Shown here piece after piece: positions 27,216-35,152 of a stretch of DNA of 64,000 nucleotides. The stretch is from Mycolicibacterium phlei. Lineage in GTDB: Bacteria; Actinomycetota; Actinomycetes; Mycobacteriales; Mycobacteriaceae. The position numbers and the translations under genes are program-made. Location: the NCBI RefSeq assembly GCF_001583415.1, contig NZ_CP014475.1:558001-622000 (forward strand), read 5' to 3'. Within the stretch, counting starts at the first letter, position 1; each line of letters starts with the position of its first letter. Below the pieces are notes generated by a model. The model made no database searches and was not told the DNA's origin. It saw only the letters and a list, made by a program, of their open reading frames with translations.

Positions 27216-28273
27216 CACTCGCGTCCTTCCAGAACAGCCACCAGATTCTGTTGCAGCGCAGGCCCACTCGTCGCGTGCGCCAGCACCCGCTGTGCGGAGC
27301 CGTCGAAGATGTGCCGCGCGGCGAAGCCGATGCGTTCCAGGCCGGCCGAGAACATCGGGTTGGCCGACAGCGCACCGCCGGACGGGTTGATCTTCGTCGA
27401 CTCGCCCAGCCCGATCGCCTCGGCGAGGATCAGCTGCTGATGGCTGAACGGGGCGTGCAGCTCGGCCACCTCGATGGACTTGGCGTCGCCTCCGGTGGCC
27501 TCCTTCGCCGACGCCGCCGTCGACGGCGAGGTGGTCAGGTCCCGCGCGCCCAGCACTGCGGTCTCGATGCGGTGCTCGATCCCGGTGATCCACGCCGGCC
27601 GCTCCCGCAGCTCGCGGGCGCGGTCACCGGCGGCCAGCACGATCGCCGACGCGCCGTCGGTGATCGGCGCGATGTCGTGGCGGCGCAACGGATCCGCGAA
27701 GTACGGCCGGGCCAGCAGCTCGTCGATCGACTTGGCAGGCTTCTCGCTGTCGGTGCGGCCGGCGGCGGTCATCGAGTCCAGCGCCACCTGGGCCATCTGC
27801 TCGGCGGACCACTTGCCCGCGTCGATCCCGAGCCGCGCCTGCAGGCCGGCGATCGAGATCGAGTCCGGCCACAGCGGGGCGACGGTGTAGGGGTCGGTCT
27901 GCAGCGCCAGCGTGCGGCGCAGGTTGCCGGCGCTGGACTTGCCGAAGCCGTACACCAGCGCGGTGTCCACCTCGCCGGTGAGGATCTTGATGTAGGCCTC
28001 GTACAGCGCCCACGCGGCGTCCATCTCGACGTGCGACTCGTTGATCGGCGGCACAGCGCCGATCGAGTCGATCGCGGAGATGAACGAGAACGCCCGGCCT
28101 GCAAGGTAATCGGAGGAACCTGAGCACCAGAAGCCGATGTCGGTCTGCTTGATGCCGAGCTCTTCGTAGAGGGTTTGGAAACACGGCATCAACATCTCGA
28201 CGCCGTTGGTGGTCCCGTCGGTGCGGCGCACATGCGGTGCGTGCGCGAACCCGACGACTGCTACTTCAGTCAT
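27215..28273 (-). CDS. ltp4: Ltp4, thiolase-fold aldol-lyase-type protein
   Basis: A 352-residue thiolase-fold protein, equivalent to Rv3522. Like Ltp3 it lacks a Cys in the nucleophile region (ESHVEMDAAWALYEA, about residues 78-92), arguing against thiolase chemistry and for retro-aldol cleavage of a side-chain CoA intermediate. SGGALSANPMFSAG is the conserved C-terminal region. Ltp4 and Ltp3 overlap at TGATG and may form a heteromer. The DUF35 gene 12 bases upstream would supply the OB-fold partner. Confidence 0.9.
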   Translation of the reverse strand: MTEVAVVGFAHAPHVRRTDGTTNGVEMLMPCFQTLYEELGIKQTDIGFWCSGSSDYLAGRAFSFISAIDSIGAVPPINESHVEMDAAWALYEAYIKILTGEVDTALVYGFGKSSAGNLRRTLALQTDPYTVAPLWPDSISIAGLQARLGIDAGKWSAEQMAQVALDSMTAAGRTDSEKPAKSIDELLARPYFADPLRRHDIAPITDGASAIVLAAGDRARELRERPAWITGIEHRIETAVLGARDLTTSPSTAASAKEATGGDAKSIEVAELHAPFSHQQLILAEAIGLGESTKINPSGGALSANPMFSAGLERIGFAARHIFDGSAQRVLAHATSGPALQQNLVAVLEGRE

Positions 28274-28285
28274 GTCGGAATGCCT

Positions 28286-29290
28286 TTACAGGTGGTGCTT
28301 GTAGGTCTCGAAGTCGGCGTCGGGCTCACCCGTCGGCCGGAAGTGGCTGATGTTGTCGATGCCCAGGCCCCACTCCTCACGGGGGCGCCACACGGCCTGC
28401 ACCCGCATGCCCATCCGCACCTCGGACGCGTCGATGTCGGTGACCAGGTGCAGGAACGGGATGTCGGCGCCGTCGAGCAGCACGTAGGCCGCCACGTACG
28501 GCGGTTTGATGCGCTGGCCGGCGAACGGGATGTTGATCACCGCGAACGTGGTGACCGTGCCCTTGTCCGGCAGCTCCACGAACTCGTCGAGTTCCAGGCC
28601 GGTGGCCGGGTCGGCCTCCTTCGGCGGGAAGTACACCGGGCCGGGCTTGCCGTCGGGGCCCTTGCTGGTGCGGGCGCCGATCAGCCGGCCCTCCTGCAGC
28701 GCCTTCAGATACACGGTCTCCGGGCGCGAGGCGCTGTGCTGGATCTCGATGTTCGACGGCGACACCTGCACGGTGACCGGGTCGCGGTCGTCGGGCTCGG
28801 CAGGGGGTTCGGGATCCTCGCCGAGCTTGAAGTAGGCGATGTCGGTGATGGCGCCGACGGGCTCGTCGACCCAGTGCGCGCTGACCCGGGCACCGGTGCT
28901 GATGGCGTCCGGCGAGCCGGCGTCGACCACATGCAGAAGCGGGGTGTCGGCGCCGTCGAGCTTGATCAGCGCGAACGCGAACGGCCGGTCCAGCGGCTGG
29001 CCCTCCAACGGCTCCGGCTGCCAGGTCCACGACACCACGGTGCCGACGCTGGCCACCGGTACGATCTCGGTCAATCCCTCGTAGGTGACCGGGTCGTACT
29101 CCGCGGGTGGCACGTGCACCCGCCCGTCCGAGCCACGCACCCCGACGATGCGTCGCTCACGCAGGGCGGTGAAGAACTGGGACAGGACTGGTCCAACTGA
29201 ACGGGTGTAGTCGAATGAGAGCTTCAGCGGCGCGGAAAGCGGCGGCTCATGGGGATCGATCTGCACCGGGCTGCTTTGGCTGGTGGTCAC
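28286..29290 (-). CDS. DUF35/OB-fold acyl-CoA-associated protein, Rv3521-like
   Basis: About 334 residues containing two repeated halves, each with an OB-fold (DUF35 C-domain) such as GTVVSWTWQPEPL...FAFALIKLDG and GTVTTFAVINIPF...YVAAYVLLDG. The zinc ribbon Cys residues of classical DUF35 proteins are missing. Such proteins partner thiolase-fold lyases (Ltp2-ChsH2 being the known case). The GTG at 29290 is chosen because a longer frame to 29326 would place the KstR box inside the gene. No clear ribosome site precedes it, so the message may be leaderless. First gene of the ltp4-ltp3 operon. Confidence 0.83.
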   Translation of the reverse strand: MTTSQSSPVQIDPHEPPLSAPLKLSFDYTRSVGPVLSQFFTALRERRIVGVRGSDGRVHVPPAEYDPVTYEGLTEIVPVASVGTVVSWTWQPEPLEGQPLDRPFAFALIKLDGADTPLLHVVDAGSPDAISTGARVSAHWVDEPVGAITDIAYFKLGEDPEPPAEPDDRDPVTVQVSPSNIEIQHSASRPETVYLKALQEGRLIGARTSKGPDGKPGPVYFPPKEADPATGLELDEFVELPDKGTVTTFAVINIPFAGQRIKPPYVAAYVLLDGADIPFLHLVTDIDASEVRMGMRVQAVWRPREEWGLGIDNISHFRPTGEPDADFETYKHHL

Positions 29291-29299
29291 GGCATCGAG

Positions 29300-29313
29300 T
29301 AGAACAGGTTCTA
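29300..29313. promoter_or_regulatory. KstR operator (ltp operon / LLM divergent region)
   Basis: TAGAACAGGTTCTA fits the KstR consensus exactly, with strong TAGAAC/GTTCTA arms. It lies 9 bases from the DUF35 GTG start on one side and 35 bases from the LLM ATG (29349) on the other, so it can repress both operons. Confidence 0.9.
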
Positions 29314-29348
29314 ACAATGGTTTCAAGACACCGTAATGAGGTCTGCCG

Positions 29349-30380
29349 ATGAAGCTCGGACTGCAGTTGGGTTACTGGGGCGCGCAGCCGCCGGAGAATC
29401 ACGCCGAATTGGTCGCCGCCGCCGAGGAGGCAGGCTTCGACACGGTGTTCACCGCCGAGGCCTGGGGGTCGGACGCGTTCACCCCGCTGGCCTGGTGGGG
29501 GCGGGAAACCAAGCGGATGCGGCTGGGCACCTCGGTGGTGCAGCTGTCCGCCCGCACCCCGACCGCGTGCGCGATGGCGTCGCTGACGCTGGACCACCTG
29601 TCCGGTGGGCGGCACATCCTCGGGCTCGGCGTGTCCGGGCCGCAGGTCGTCGAGGGCTGGTACGGGCAGCGCTTCCCCAAGCCGCTGGCCCGCACCCGCG
29701 AGTACATCAACATCCTGCGGCAGGTGTGGGCCCGCGAGGCGCCGGTGCGCAGCGACGGCCCGCACTACCCGCTGCCGCTGACCGGTGAGGGCACCACCGG
29801 GCTGGGCAAGTCGCTCAAGCCGATCACCCACCCGCTGCGCAAGGACATCCCGGTGATGCTGGGTGCGGAGGGGCCGAAGAACGTCGCGCTGGCCGCCGAG
29901 ATCTGCGACGGCTGGCTGCCGATCTTCTACTCACCGCGCATCGCGGGCATGTACAACGAGTGGCTCGACGAGGGCTTCGCGCGGCCGGGCGCCCGGCACA
30001 CCCGTGAGACCTTCGAGATCTGCGCGACGGCGCAGGTGGTGGTCACCGACGACCGTCCCGCGATGCTAGAGCTGATGAAGCCGCACCTGGCGCTCTACAT
30101 CGGCGGCATGGGCGCCGAGGACACCAACTTCCACGCCGACGTGTACCGCCGGATGGGGTACTCCGAGGTCGTCGACGACATCACCAAGCTGTTCCGCTCG
30201 GGCCGTAAGGACGAGGCCGCCAAGGCCGTGCCCGACGAGCTGGTCGACGACTCCGCGATCGTCGGCAACCTCGACTACGTGCGGGAACAGATCAAGGCGT
30301 GGGAGGCCGCCGGGGTGACCATGATGGTCGTCGGCGCCCGCTCGGTCGAGCAGATCCGCGACCTCGCCGCGCTCGTCTGA
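29349..30380 (+). CDS. LLM-class F420-dependent oxidoreductase, Rv3520c-like
   Basis: A 343-residue luciferase-like TIM barrel. Typical features are MKLGLQLGYWGAQPPENHAELV at the N-terminus (first 20 residues the flavin strand), LDHLSGGRHILGLGVSG, IPVMLGAEGPKNVALAAEICDGWLP, and FEICATAQVVVTDD. This is the pattern of F420-dependent oxidoreductases related to methylene-H4MPT reductase. Position and length match Rv3520c. A hairpin operator-like repeat follows its stop, so the next genes may have their own promoter. Confidence 0.87.
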   Translation: MKLGLQLGYWGAQPPENHAELVAAAEEAGFDTVFTAEAWGSDAFTPLAWWGRETKRMRLGTSVVQLSARTPTACAMASLTLDHLSGGRHILGLGVSGPQVVEGWYGQRFPKPLARTREYINILRQVWAREAPVRSDGPHYPLPLTGEGTTGLGKSLKPITHPLRKDIPVMLGAEGPKNVALAAEICDGWLPIFYSPRIAGMYNEWLDEGFARPGARHTRETFEICATAQVVVTDDRPAMLELMKPHLALYIGGMGAEDTNFHADVYRRMGYSEVVDDITKLFRSGRKDEAAKAVPDELVDDSAIVGNLDYVREQIKAWEAAGVTMMVVGARSVEQIRDLAALV

Positions 30381-30397
30381 GCACGTCGGGAGACTCG

Positions 30398-30426
30398 AGT
30401 AGACACTTCCTTGCCAGGTGTCTACT
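30398..30426. promoter_or_regulatory. Inverted repeat AGTAGACAC-N11-GTGTCTACT, probable operator
   Basis: Nine-base perfect arms (30398-30406 and 30418-30426) lie between the LLM gene and the acetoacetate-decarboxylase-like gene. A TACATT hexamer at about 30437, just before the ATG at 30447, could be a -10 element, so the right arm would cover the -35 region. There is no T run, so an operator is more likely than a terminator. It does not resemble KstR or KstR2 sites. Confidence 0.5.
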
Positions 30427-30446
30427 GAGCGTCTTACATTGACGCG

Positions 30447-31148
30447 ATGAGCCAGCACACAATCGCGGGCACGGTGCTCACCATGCCGGTCCGGGTGCGC
30501 ACCGCCACCCAGCACACAGCGATGTTCGCCGTCGACGCCGATGCGGCGCAGCGGATGATCGATTACAGCGGCCTGCAGGTGTACCGGCCGGTGCCGGGCC
30601 GCGCGATCGTGACGCTGATCCTCACGCACTTCATCGACTGCGACCTCGGCGCCTACCACGAGTACAGCACCGTCGTCAGCGTGAACGCCCCCGGCGGCAA
30701 GAACAGTCCGAAGTCGCTGCAGCAGACGTTCGTGCACCACATGTTCGTCGACCAGACCTTCACCCTGGAGGCCGGCCGCAAGATCTGGGGATTCCCGAAG
30801 ATCCTGGCGGATTACAACATCCGCGAGGGCAAGCGGTTCAGCTTCGACGCCAGCGTCGACGGTCAGCTGGTGATCGGGATGGAGTTCGCCCCCGGCGTGA
30901 AGCTGCCCGCCGCGGCGGCCAAGCCCCAGCAGCTGTCGTCGTACTCGTACCTCGACGGGGTGCGGCGGGAGAACCGCTTCGAGATGCTGCCCACCGGCAT
31001 GCGCGTGCGGCCGGGCGGTGCGCGGGTCTGGCTCGGCGATCACCCGATCGCGAAAGAACTTGCCGCACTTGGTTTACCGAAACGCGCACTGGTTTCGAAT
31101 TCTTCTGAGAACGTGGACATGACGTTCGGCGACGGCGTGGAGGTGTGA
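30447..31148 (+). CDS. Acetoacetate decarboxylase-family protein, Rv3519-like
   Basis: A 233-residue beta-rich protein of the acetoacetate decarboxylase superfamily. The family motif with the candidate catalytic Lys is in GRKIWGFPKILADYN (about residues 111-125). It may be a decarboxylase or an isomerase/hydrolase of a keto acid, since many superfamily members do not decarboxylate. The ATG at 30447 is only about ten bases after a possible -10 element (short leader). It precedes cyp142 and overlaps its upstream start region by one or two codons. Confidence 0.82.
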   Translation: MSQHTIAGTVLTMPVRVRTATQHTAMFAVDADAAQRMIDYSGLQVYRPVPGRAIVTLILTHFIDCDLGAYHEYSTVVSVNAPGGKNSPKSLQQTFVHHMFVDQTFTLEAGRKIWGFPKILADYNIREGKRFSFDASVDGQLVIGMEFAPGVKLPAAAAKPQQLSSYSYLDGVRRENRFEMLPTGMRVRPGGARVWLGDHPIAKELAALGLPKRALVSNSSENVDMTFGDGVEV

Positions 31149-31150
31149 CG

Positions 31151-32365
31151 ATGACGGTGTCCGAGACCAAGGTCGCGAAACCCGATGTGGACCTGACCGA
31201 CGGCGCGTTCTACGCGGGCGACTCGCGGTCGGTCTACAAGTGGATGCGGGAGAACGAACCGGTCTTCCGTGACCGCAACGGACTGGCCGCCGCCGCCACG
31301 CACGCCGCGGTGATCGAGGCCGAACGCAAGCCGGAACTGTTCTCCAACGCCGGCGGCATCCGCCCGGACCAGCCCGGTGTGGAGATGATGATCGAGATGG
31401 ACGACCCGCAGCATCTGTTGCGGCGCAAGCTCGTCAACTCCGGGTTCACCCGCAAGCGGGTGCGGGACCTGCAGCCCGCGATCGAGAACCTGTGCGACAC
31501 GCTGATCGACAACGTGTGTGAGCGCGGCGAGTGCGACTTCGTCTGGGATATCGCCGCGCCGCTGCCGATGGCGGTCATCGGCGACATGCTCGGCGTGCGG
31601 CCCGAGGAACGCGAGATGTTCCTCAAGTGGTCCGACGACCTGGTGGGCTTCTTAAGCAGCACCGCGGACCCGGAGAAGTTCCAGCTGACGATGGACGCGT
31701 TCGCCGCCTACAGCGAGTACATGACCGGCATGATCGCCGAGCGCAAGAAGCAGCCGACCGACGACCTGGTCAGCGTGCTGGTGCACGCCGAGGTGGAGGG
31801 CAGCAAGCTCGAGGACCACCAGATCGTCACCGAGGTCCTGCTGCTGCTGATCGGCGGCGACGAGACCACCCGCCACACCCTGTCCGGCGGCACCCGCCAG
31901 CTGCTGCTGCACCCCGACCAGCACGACCGGCTCAAGGGCGATCTGTCGTTGCTGCCCAACGCGATCGAGGAGATGCTGCGCTGGACGTCGCCGGTGAAGA
32001 ACATGGCGCGCACGCTGACCGCAGACATCGATGACTTCCACGGCACCGCACTCAAAGAGGGCGAGAAGATCATCCTGCTGTTCGAGTCGGCGAACTTCGA
32101 CGAGGCGGTGTTCGACGAGCCCGAGCGGTTCGATATCACCCGGTATCCGAACAACCACGTCGCGTTCGGCTTCGGCACCCACTTCTGCCTGGGCAACCAG
32201 CTGGCGCGGCTGGAGCTGTCGGTGATGCAGACCAAGCTGTTGCAGCGGCTGCCGGATCTTCGGCTGGCCACCGACGATGAACTGCCTTTGCGCCCAGCCA
32301 ATTTCGTATCCGGCCTGGAGAAGATGCCGGTGAAGTTCACCCCGACGAAGAAGGTGCTCAGCTAG
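31151..32365 (+). CDS. cyp142: CYP142, cytochrome P450 sterol 26/27-hydroxylase
   Basis: A 404-residue P450 that oxidises the cholesterol side-chain terminus (C26/C27), in parallel with CYP125, to the acid that is activated for beta-oxidation. Motifs: I-helix GGDETTRHT (about residue 237), ExxR in EEMLRW, and the haem-ligand loop FGFGTHFCLG with the Cys at about residue 344. ATG 31151 is chosen over the GTG at 31145 because GGAGG lies 7 bases upstream of the ATG. The electron donor is likely FdxD, encoded at 44872. Equivalent to Rv3518c. Confidence 0.93.
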   Translation: MTVSETKVAKPDVDLTDGAFYAGDSRSVYKWMRENEPVFRDRNGLAAAATHAAVIEAERKPELFSNAGGIRPDQPGVEMMIEMDDPQHLLRRKLVNSGFTRKRVRDLQPAIENLCDTLIDNVCERGECDFVWDIAAPLPMAVIGDMLGVRPEEREMFLKWSDDLVGFLSSTADPEKFQLTMDAFAAYSEYMTGMIAERKKQPTDDLVSVLVHAEVEGSKLEDHQIVTEVLLLLIGGDETTRHTLSGGTRQLLLHPDQHDRLKGDLSLLPNAIEEMLRWTSPVKNMARTLTADIDDFHGTALKEGEKIILLFESANFDEAVFDEPERFDITRYPNNHVAFGFGTHFCLGNQLARLELSVMQTKLLQRLPDLRLATDDELPLRPANFVSGLEKMPVKFTPTKKVLS

Positions 32366-32389
32366 CGGGGCTTGCCCTCCCCCCCTTTG

Positions 32390-32626
32390 CCGCGAGCGTG
32401 CGTGTCTGCACAAGACACGCCGTGAAATAGCAGCATTTTGCGCACGCTCGCGGCGGGCTGGTGGGGCTGGTGGCACGCTCGTCGAAACTACGGTTGTTGA
32501 CGAAAATCGGGTGAAATCGGTCAACAACCGTAGTTTCGGCGAGTCGAGAAGAGCGCTGACTCTGACGAGCGTGCGCAAACTGTCGAGAATCCGCGGCGTG
32601 TCGTGTGCAGACACGCACGCTCGCGG
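32390..32626. repeat. Nested palindromic element between cyp142 and echA19
   Basis: The intergenic gap holds almost nothing but inverted repeats. The outer arms (32390-32422 and 32594-32626) match over 33 bases with one mismatch. The middle arms (TTTGCGCACGCTCG 32437-32450; its complement 32566-32579) are perfect. The inner arms (32478-32501 and 32520-32543) match 23 of 24, with an 18-base loop. The left half also folds on itself (CCGCGAGCGTGCG 32390-32402 with 32441-32453), as does the right half. No ORF is credible inside. It may be a MITE-like or structural repeat, or a bidirectional terminator of the two converging genes. Confidence 0.85.
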
Positions 32627-32638
32627 ATGAAGGAGAAG

Positions 32639-33439
32639 CTACTTCATCTGGAAGTTGGGCTTGCGCTTCTCCTTGAACGCCCGCGGGCCCTCCTTGGCGT
32701 CCTCGGACAGGAACACCGGGATGCCGTTGCGGGTGTCGGGGCCGAAGGCCTCCTCCTCATGCATGCCCTCGGTCTCGCGGATGGTCTTCAGGATCGCCTG
32801 CACCGCCAGCGGGCCGTTGTTGTTGATGACCTCGGCGATCTCCAGCGCCTTGTCCAGCGCGGTGCCGTCGGGCACCACATAGCCGATCAGGCCGTACTGC
32901 AGCGCCTCGGCGGCGGTGATGTGCCGGCCGGTCAGCAGCAGGTCACACGCGATCGTGTAGGGGATCTGGCGGACCAGGCGCACCGCCGAGCCGCCCATCG
33001 GGTACAGGCTCCACTTGGCCTCCGAGATGCCGAACTTGGCGCTCTCACCCGCGATGCGGATGTCGGTGGCCTGCAGGATCTCGGTGCCGCCCGCGATCGC
33101 CGGACCCTCCACGGCCGCGATCAGCGGCTTCTTCAGCCGGCGGCCCTTGAGCAGCGCCGGGATCTTCGACGGGTCGTAGCTGCCGTCCTTGAACGAGTCG
33201 CCCGGCGGCTTCTGGCTGGCCGCCTTGAGGTCCATGCCCGAGCAGAAGTAGCCGCCCGCCCCGGTCAGGATGGCTGTCCGGATCTCGGGATCGTTGTCCA
33301 CCCGGTCCCACGCCTCGACCATGATCGAGAGCATCTCGGTGGAAAGCGCGTTGCGCGCCTCGGGCCGATTCAGCGTCACGATCAGGGTGTGTCCGCGCTG
33401 CTCAACCAGGGCGTCGGGGCCCTTTTCGGGTTCGCTCAC
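32639..33439 (-). CDS. echA19: EchA19, enoyl-CoA hydratase
   Basis: A 266-residue crotonase-fold enzyme, matching Rv3516. It hydrates side-chain steroid enoyl-CoA to the 3-hydroxy form. The oxyanion-hole motifs are [12 protein letters not shown] (about residues 65-76) and [13 protein letters not shown] (about 113-125). It is divergent from fadD19 across a KstR box and ends beside the nested palindrome. Confidence 0.92.
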   Translation of the reverse strand: MSEPEKGPDALVEQRGHTLIVTLNRPEARNALSTEMLSIMVEAWDRVDNDPEIRTAILTGAGGYFCSGMDLKAASQKPPGDSFKDGSYDPSKIPALLKGRRLKKPLIAAVEGPAIAGGTEILQATDIRIAGESAKFGISEAKWSLYPMGGSAVRLVRQIPYTIACDLLLTGRHITAAEALQYGLIGYVVPDGTALDKALEIAEVINNNGPLAVQAILKTIRETEGMHEEEAFGPDTRNGIPVFLSEDAKEGPRAFKEKRKPNFQMK

Positions 33440-33483
33440 AGATGTCCGCCTTCCAGCGTCGATGCCACAGACTTGTCTGGAAA

Positions 33484-33497
33484 TGTAACACGTTCTA
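33484..33497. promoter_or_regulatory. KstR operator (echA19 / fadD19 divergent region)
   Basis: TGTAACACGTTCTA fits TnnAACnnGTTnnA exactly. It is 44 bases from the echA19 ATG and 11 bases from the fadD19 GTG, covering both promoters. Confidence 0.88.
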
Positions 33498-33508
33498 GTT
33501 TAGGTTCC

Positions 33509-35152
33509 GTGGCCCTGAACATCGCTGATCTTGCCGAGCACACCATCGACGCTGTGCCAGACCGCGTCGCCCTGATCTGTGGGGACGACCAGCTGACCTA
33601 TGCCCAGTTAGAGGACAAGGCCAACCGGCTGGCCCACTACCTCATCGCCCAAGGCGTCAAGAAGGACGACAAGGTCGGCCTCTACTGCCGCAACCGCACC
33701 GAGATCGTCATCGCGATGCTGGCCGTCGTGAAGGCCGGGGCGATCGCCGTCAACGTCAACTTCCGCTACGTCGAGAGCGAGCTGAAGTACCTCTTCGAGA
33801 ACTCCGACATGGTCGCGCTGGTGCACGAGCGTCAGTACAGCGACCGGGTCGCCAACGTGCTGCCCGAGACGCCGCTGCTGAAGACCATCCTGGTGGTCGA
33901 GGACGGCAGCGACGCCGACTTCCAGCGCTACGGCGGCGTGGAGTTCTACGCCGCGCTCGAACAGCCCTCCGGCGAACGCGATTTCGGGCCGCGCAGCGCT
34001 GACGACATCTACCTGCTCTACACCGGCGGCACCACCGGCTTCCCCAAGGGCGTGATGTGGCGCCACGAGGACATCTACCGGGTCCTGTTCGGCGGCATCG
34101 ACTTCGCCACCGGTGAGTACGTCAAGGACGAGTACGACCACGCCCGCCAGGCCGTGGAGAAGACGCCGATGGTGCGCTACCCGATCCCGCCGATGATCCA
34201 CGGCGCCACCCAGTCGGCGACCTGGCAGGCGATCATCAACGGCGACACCGTCGTGCTGGCACCGGAGTTCGAACCCGACGAGGTGTGGGCCACCTGTGAG
34301 AAGCACAAGGTGAACCTGCTGTTCTTCACCGGCGATGCGATGGCCCGCCCGCTGCTGGACGCGCTCACCGCCCCCGGCGCCAACTACGAGCTGTCGAACC
34401 TGTTCCTGCTGGCCAGCACCGCCGCGCTGTTCTCGCCGACGCTGAAGGACCAGCTGCTGGAACTGCTGCCCAACCGCATCATCACCGACTCGATCGGCTC
34501 CTCGGAGACCGGTTTCGGCGGCACCAGCGTCGTCGCCAAGGGCCAGACCCACACCGGCGGCCCGCGCGTCACCATCGACAAGAACGTCGTGGTGCTCGAC
34601 GAGAACGGTGACGAGGTCAAGCCCGGCTCGGGTGTGCGCGGCATGATCGCCAAGCGTGGCCACATCCCGCTGGGCTACTACAAGGACGAGAAGAAGACCG
34701 CCGAGACGTTCAAGACCATCAACGGCGTGCGGTACGCCATCCCGGGTGACTGGGCCACCGTCGAGGCCGACGGCACCGTGACGATGCTCGGCCGCGGTTC
34801 GCAGTCGATCAACTCCGGCGGCGAGAAGATCTACCCCGAAGAGGTCGAGGGTGCGCTCAAGGGCCACCCGGACGTGTTCGACGCGCTGGTGGTCGGTGTG
34901 CCCGACGAGCGTTTCGGCCAGTTGGTCGCCGCCGTCGTGCACCGCCGCCCCGGCACCAACCCCACCCTGGCCGACCTGGACGCGTTCGTGCGCCAGGAGA
35001 TCGCCGGATACAAGGTGCCGCGCAAGATCTGGTGGGTCGACGGCATCCAGCGCACCCCGGCGGGTAAGCCGGATTACCGGTGGGCCAAGGAGGTCACCGA
35101 GTCGCGTGACGCCGACGCGGTGCACGCCAACGTCGCGGGAGCGAAGGCCTGA
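33509..35152 (+). CDS. fadD19: FadD19, steroid-26-oyl-CoA ligase
   Basis: A 547-residue adenylate-forming acyl-CoA synthetase that activates the C26/C27 carboxylate of the sterol side chain with ATP and CoA. The ATP loop is LLYTGGTTGFPKGVMW (about residues 169-184), adenine-site SSETGFGG, and the C-terminal lysine motif is around RTPAGKPDYRWAK. GTG at 33509 is used since longer frames run through the KstR box and echA19; the leader is short. Rhodococcus FadD19 is needed for C24-branched sterols. Equivalent to Rv3515c. Confidence 0.93.
   Translation: MALNIADLAEHTIDAVPDRVALICGDDQLTYAQLEDKANRLAHYLIAQGVKKDDKVGLYCRNRTEIVIAMLAVVKAGAIAVNVNFRYVESELKYLFENSDMVALVHERQYSDRVANVLPETPLLKTILVVEDGSDADFQRYGGVEFYAALEQPSGERDFGPRSADDIYLLYTGGTTGFPKGVMWRHEDIYRVLFGGIDFATGEYVKDEYDHARQAVEKTPMVRYPIPPMIHGATQSATWQAIINGDTVVLAPEFEPDEVWATCEKHKVNLLFFTGDAMARPLLDALTAPGANYELSNLFLLASTAALFSPTLKDQLLELLPNRIITDSIGSSETGFGGTSVVAKGQTHTGGPRVTIDKNVVVLDENGDEVKPGSGVRGMIAKRGHIPLGYYKDEKKTAETFKTINGVRYAIPGDWATVEADGTVTMLGRGSQSINSGGEKIYPEEVEGALKGHPDVFDALVVGVPDERFGQLVAAVVHRRPGTNPTLADLDAFVRQEIAGYKVPRKIWWVDGIQRTPAGKPDYRWAKEVTESRDADAVHANVAGAKA

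Noticed and set aside
29288..29326. Longer start for the DUF35 gene
   Set aside because: It would put the KstR box inside the coding region and add residues that match only the operator.
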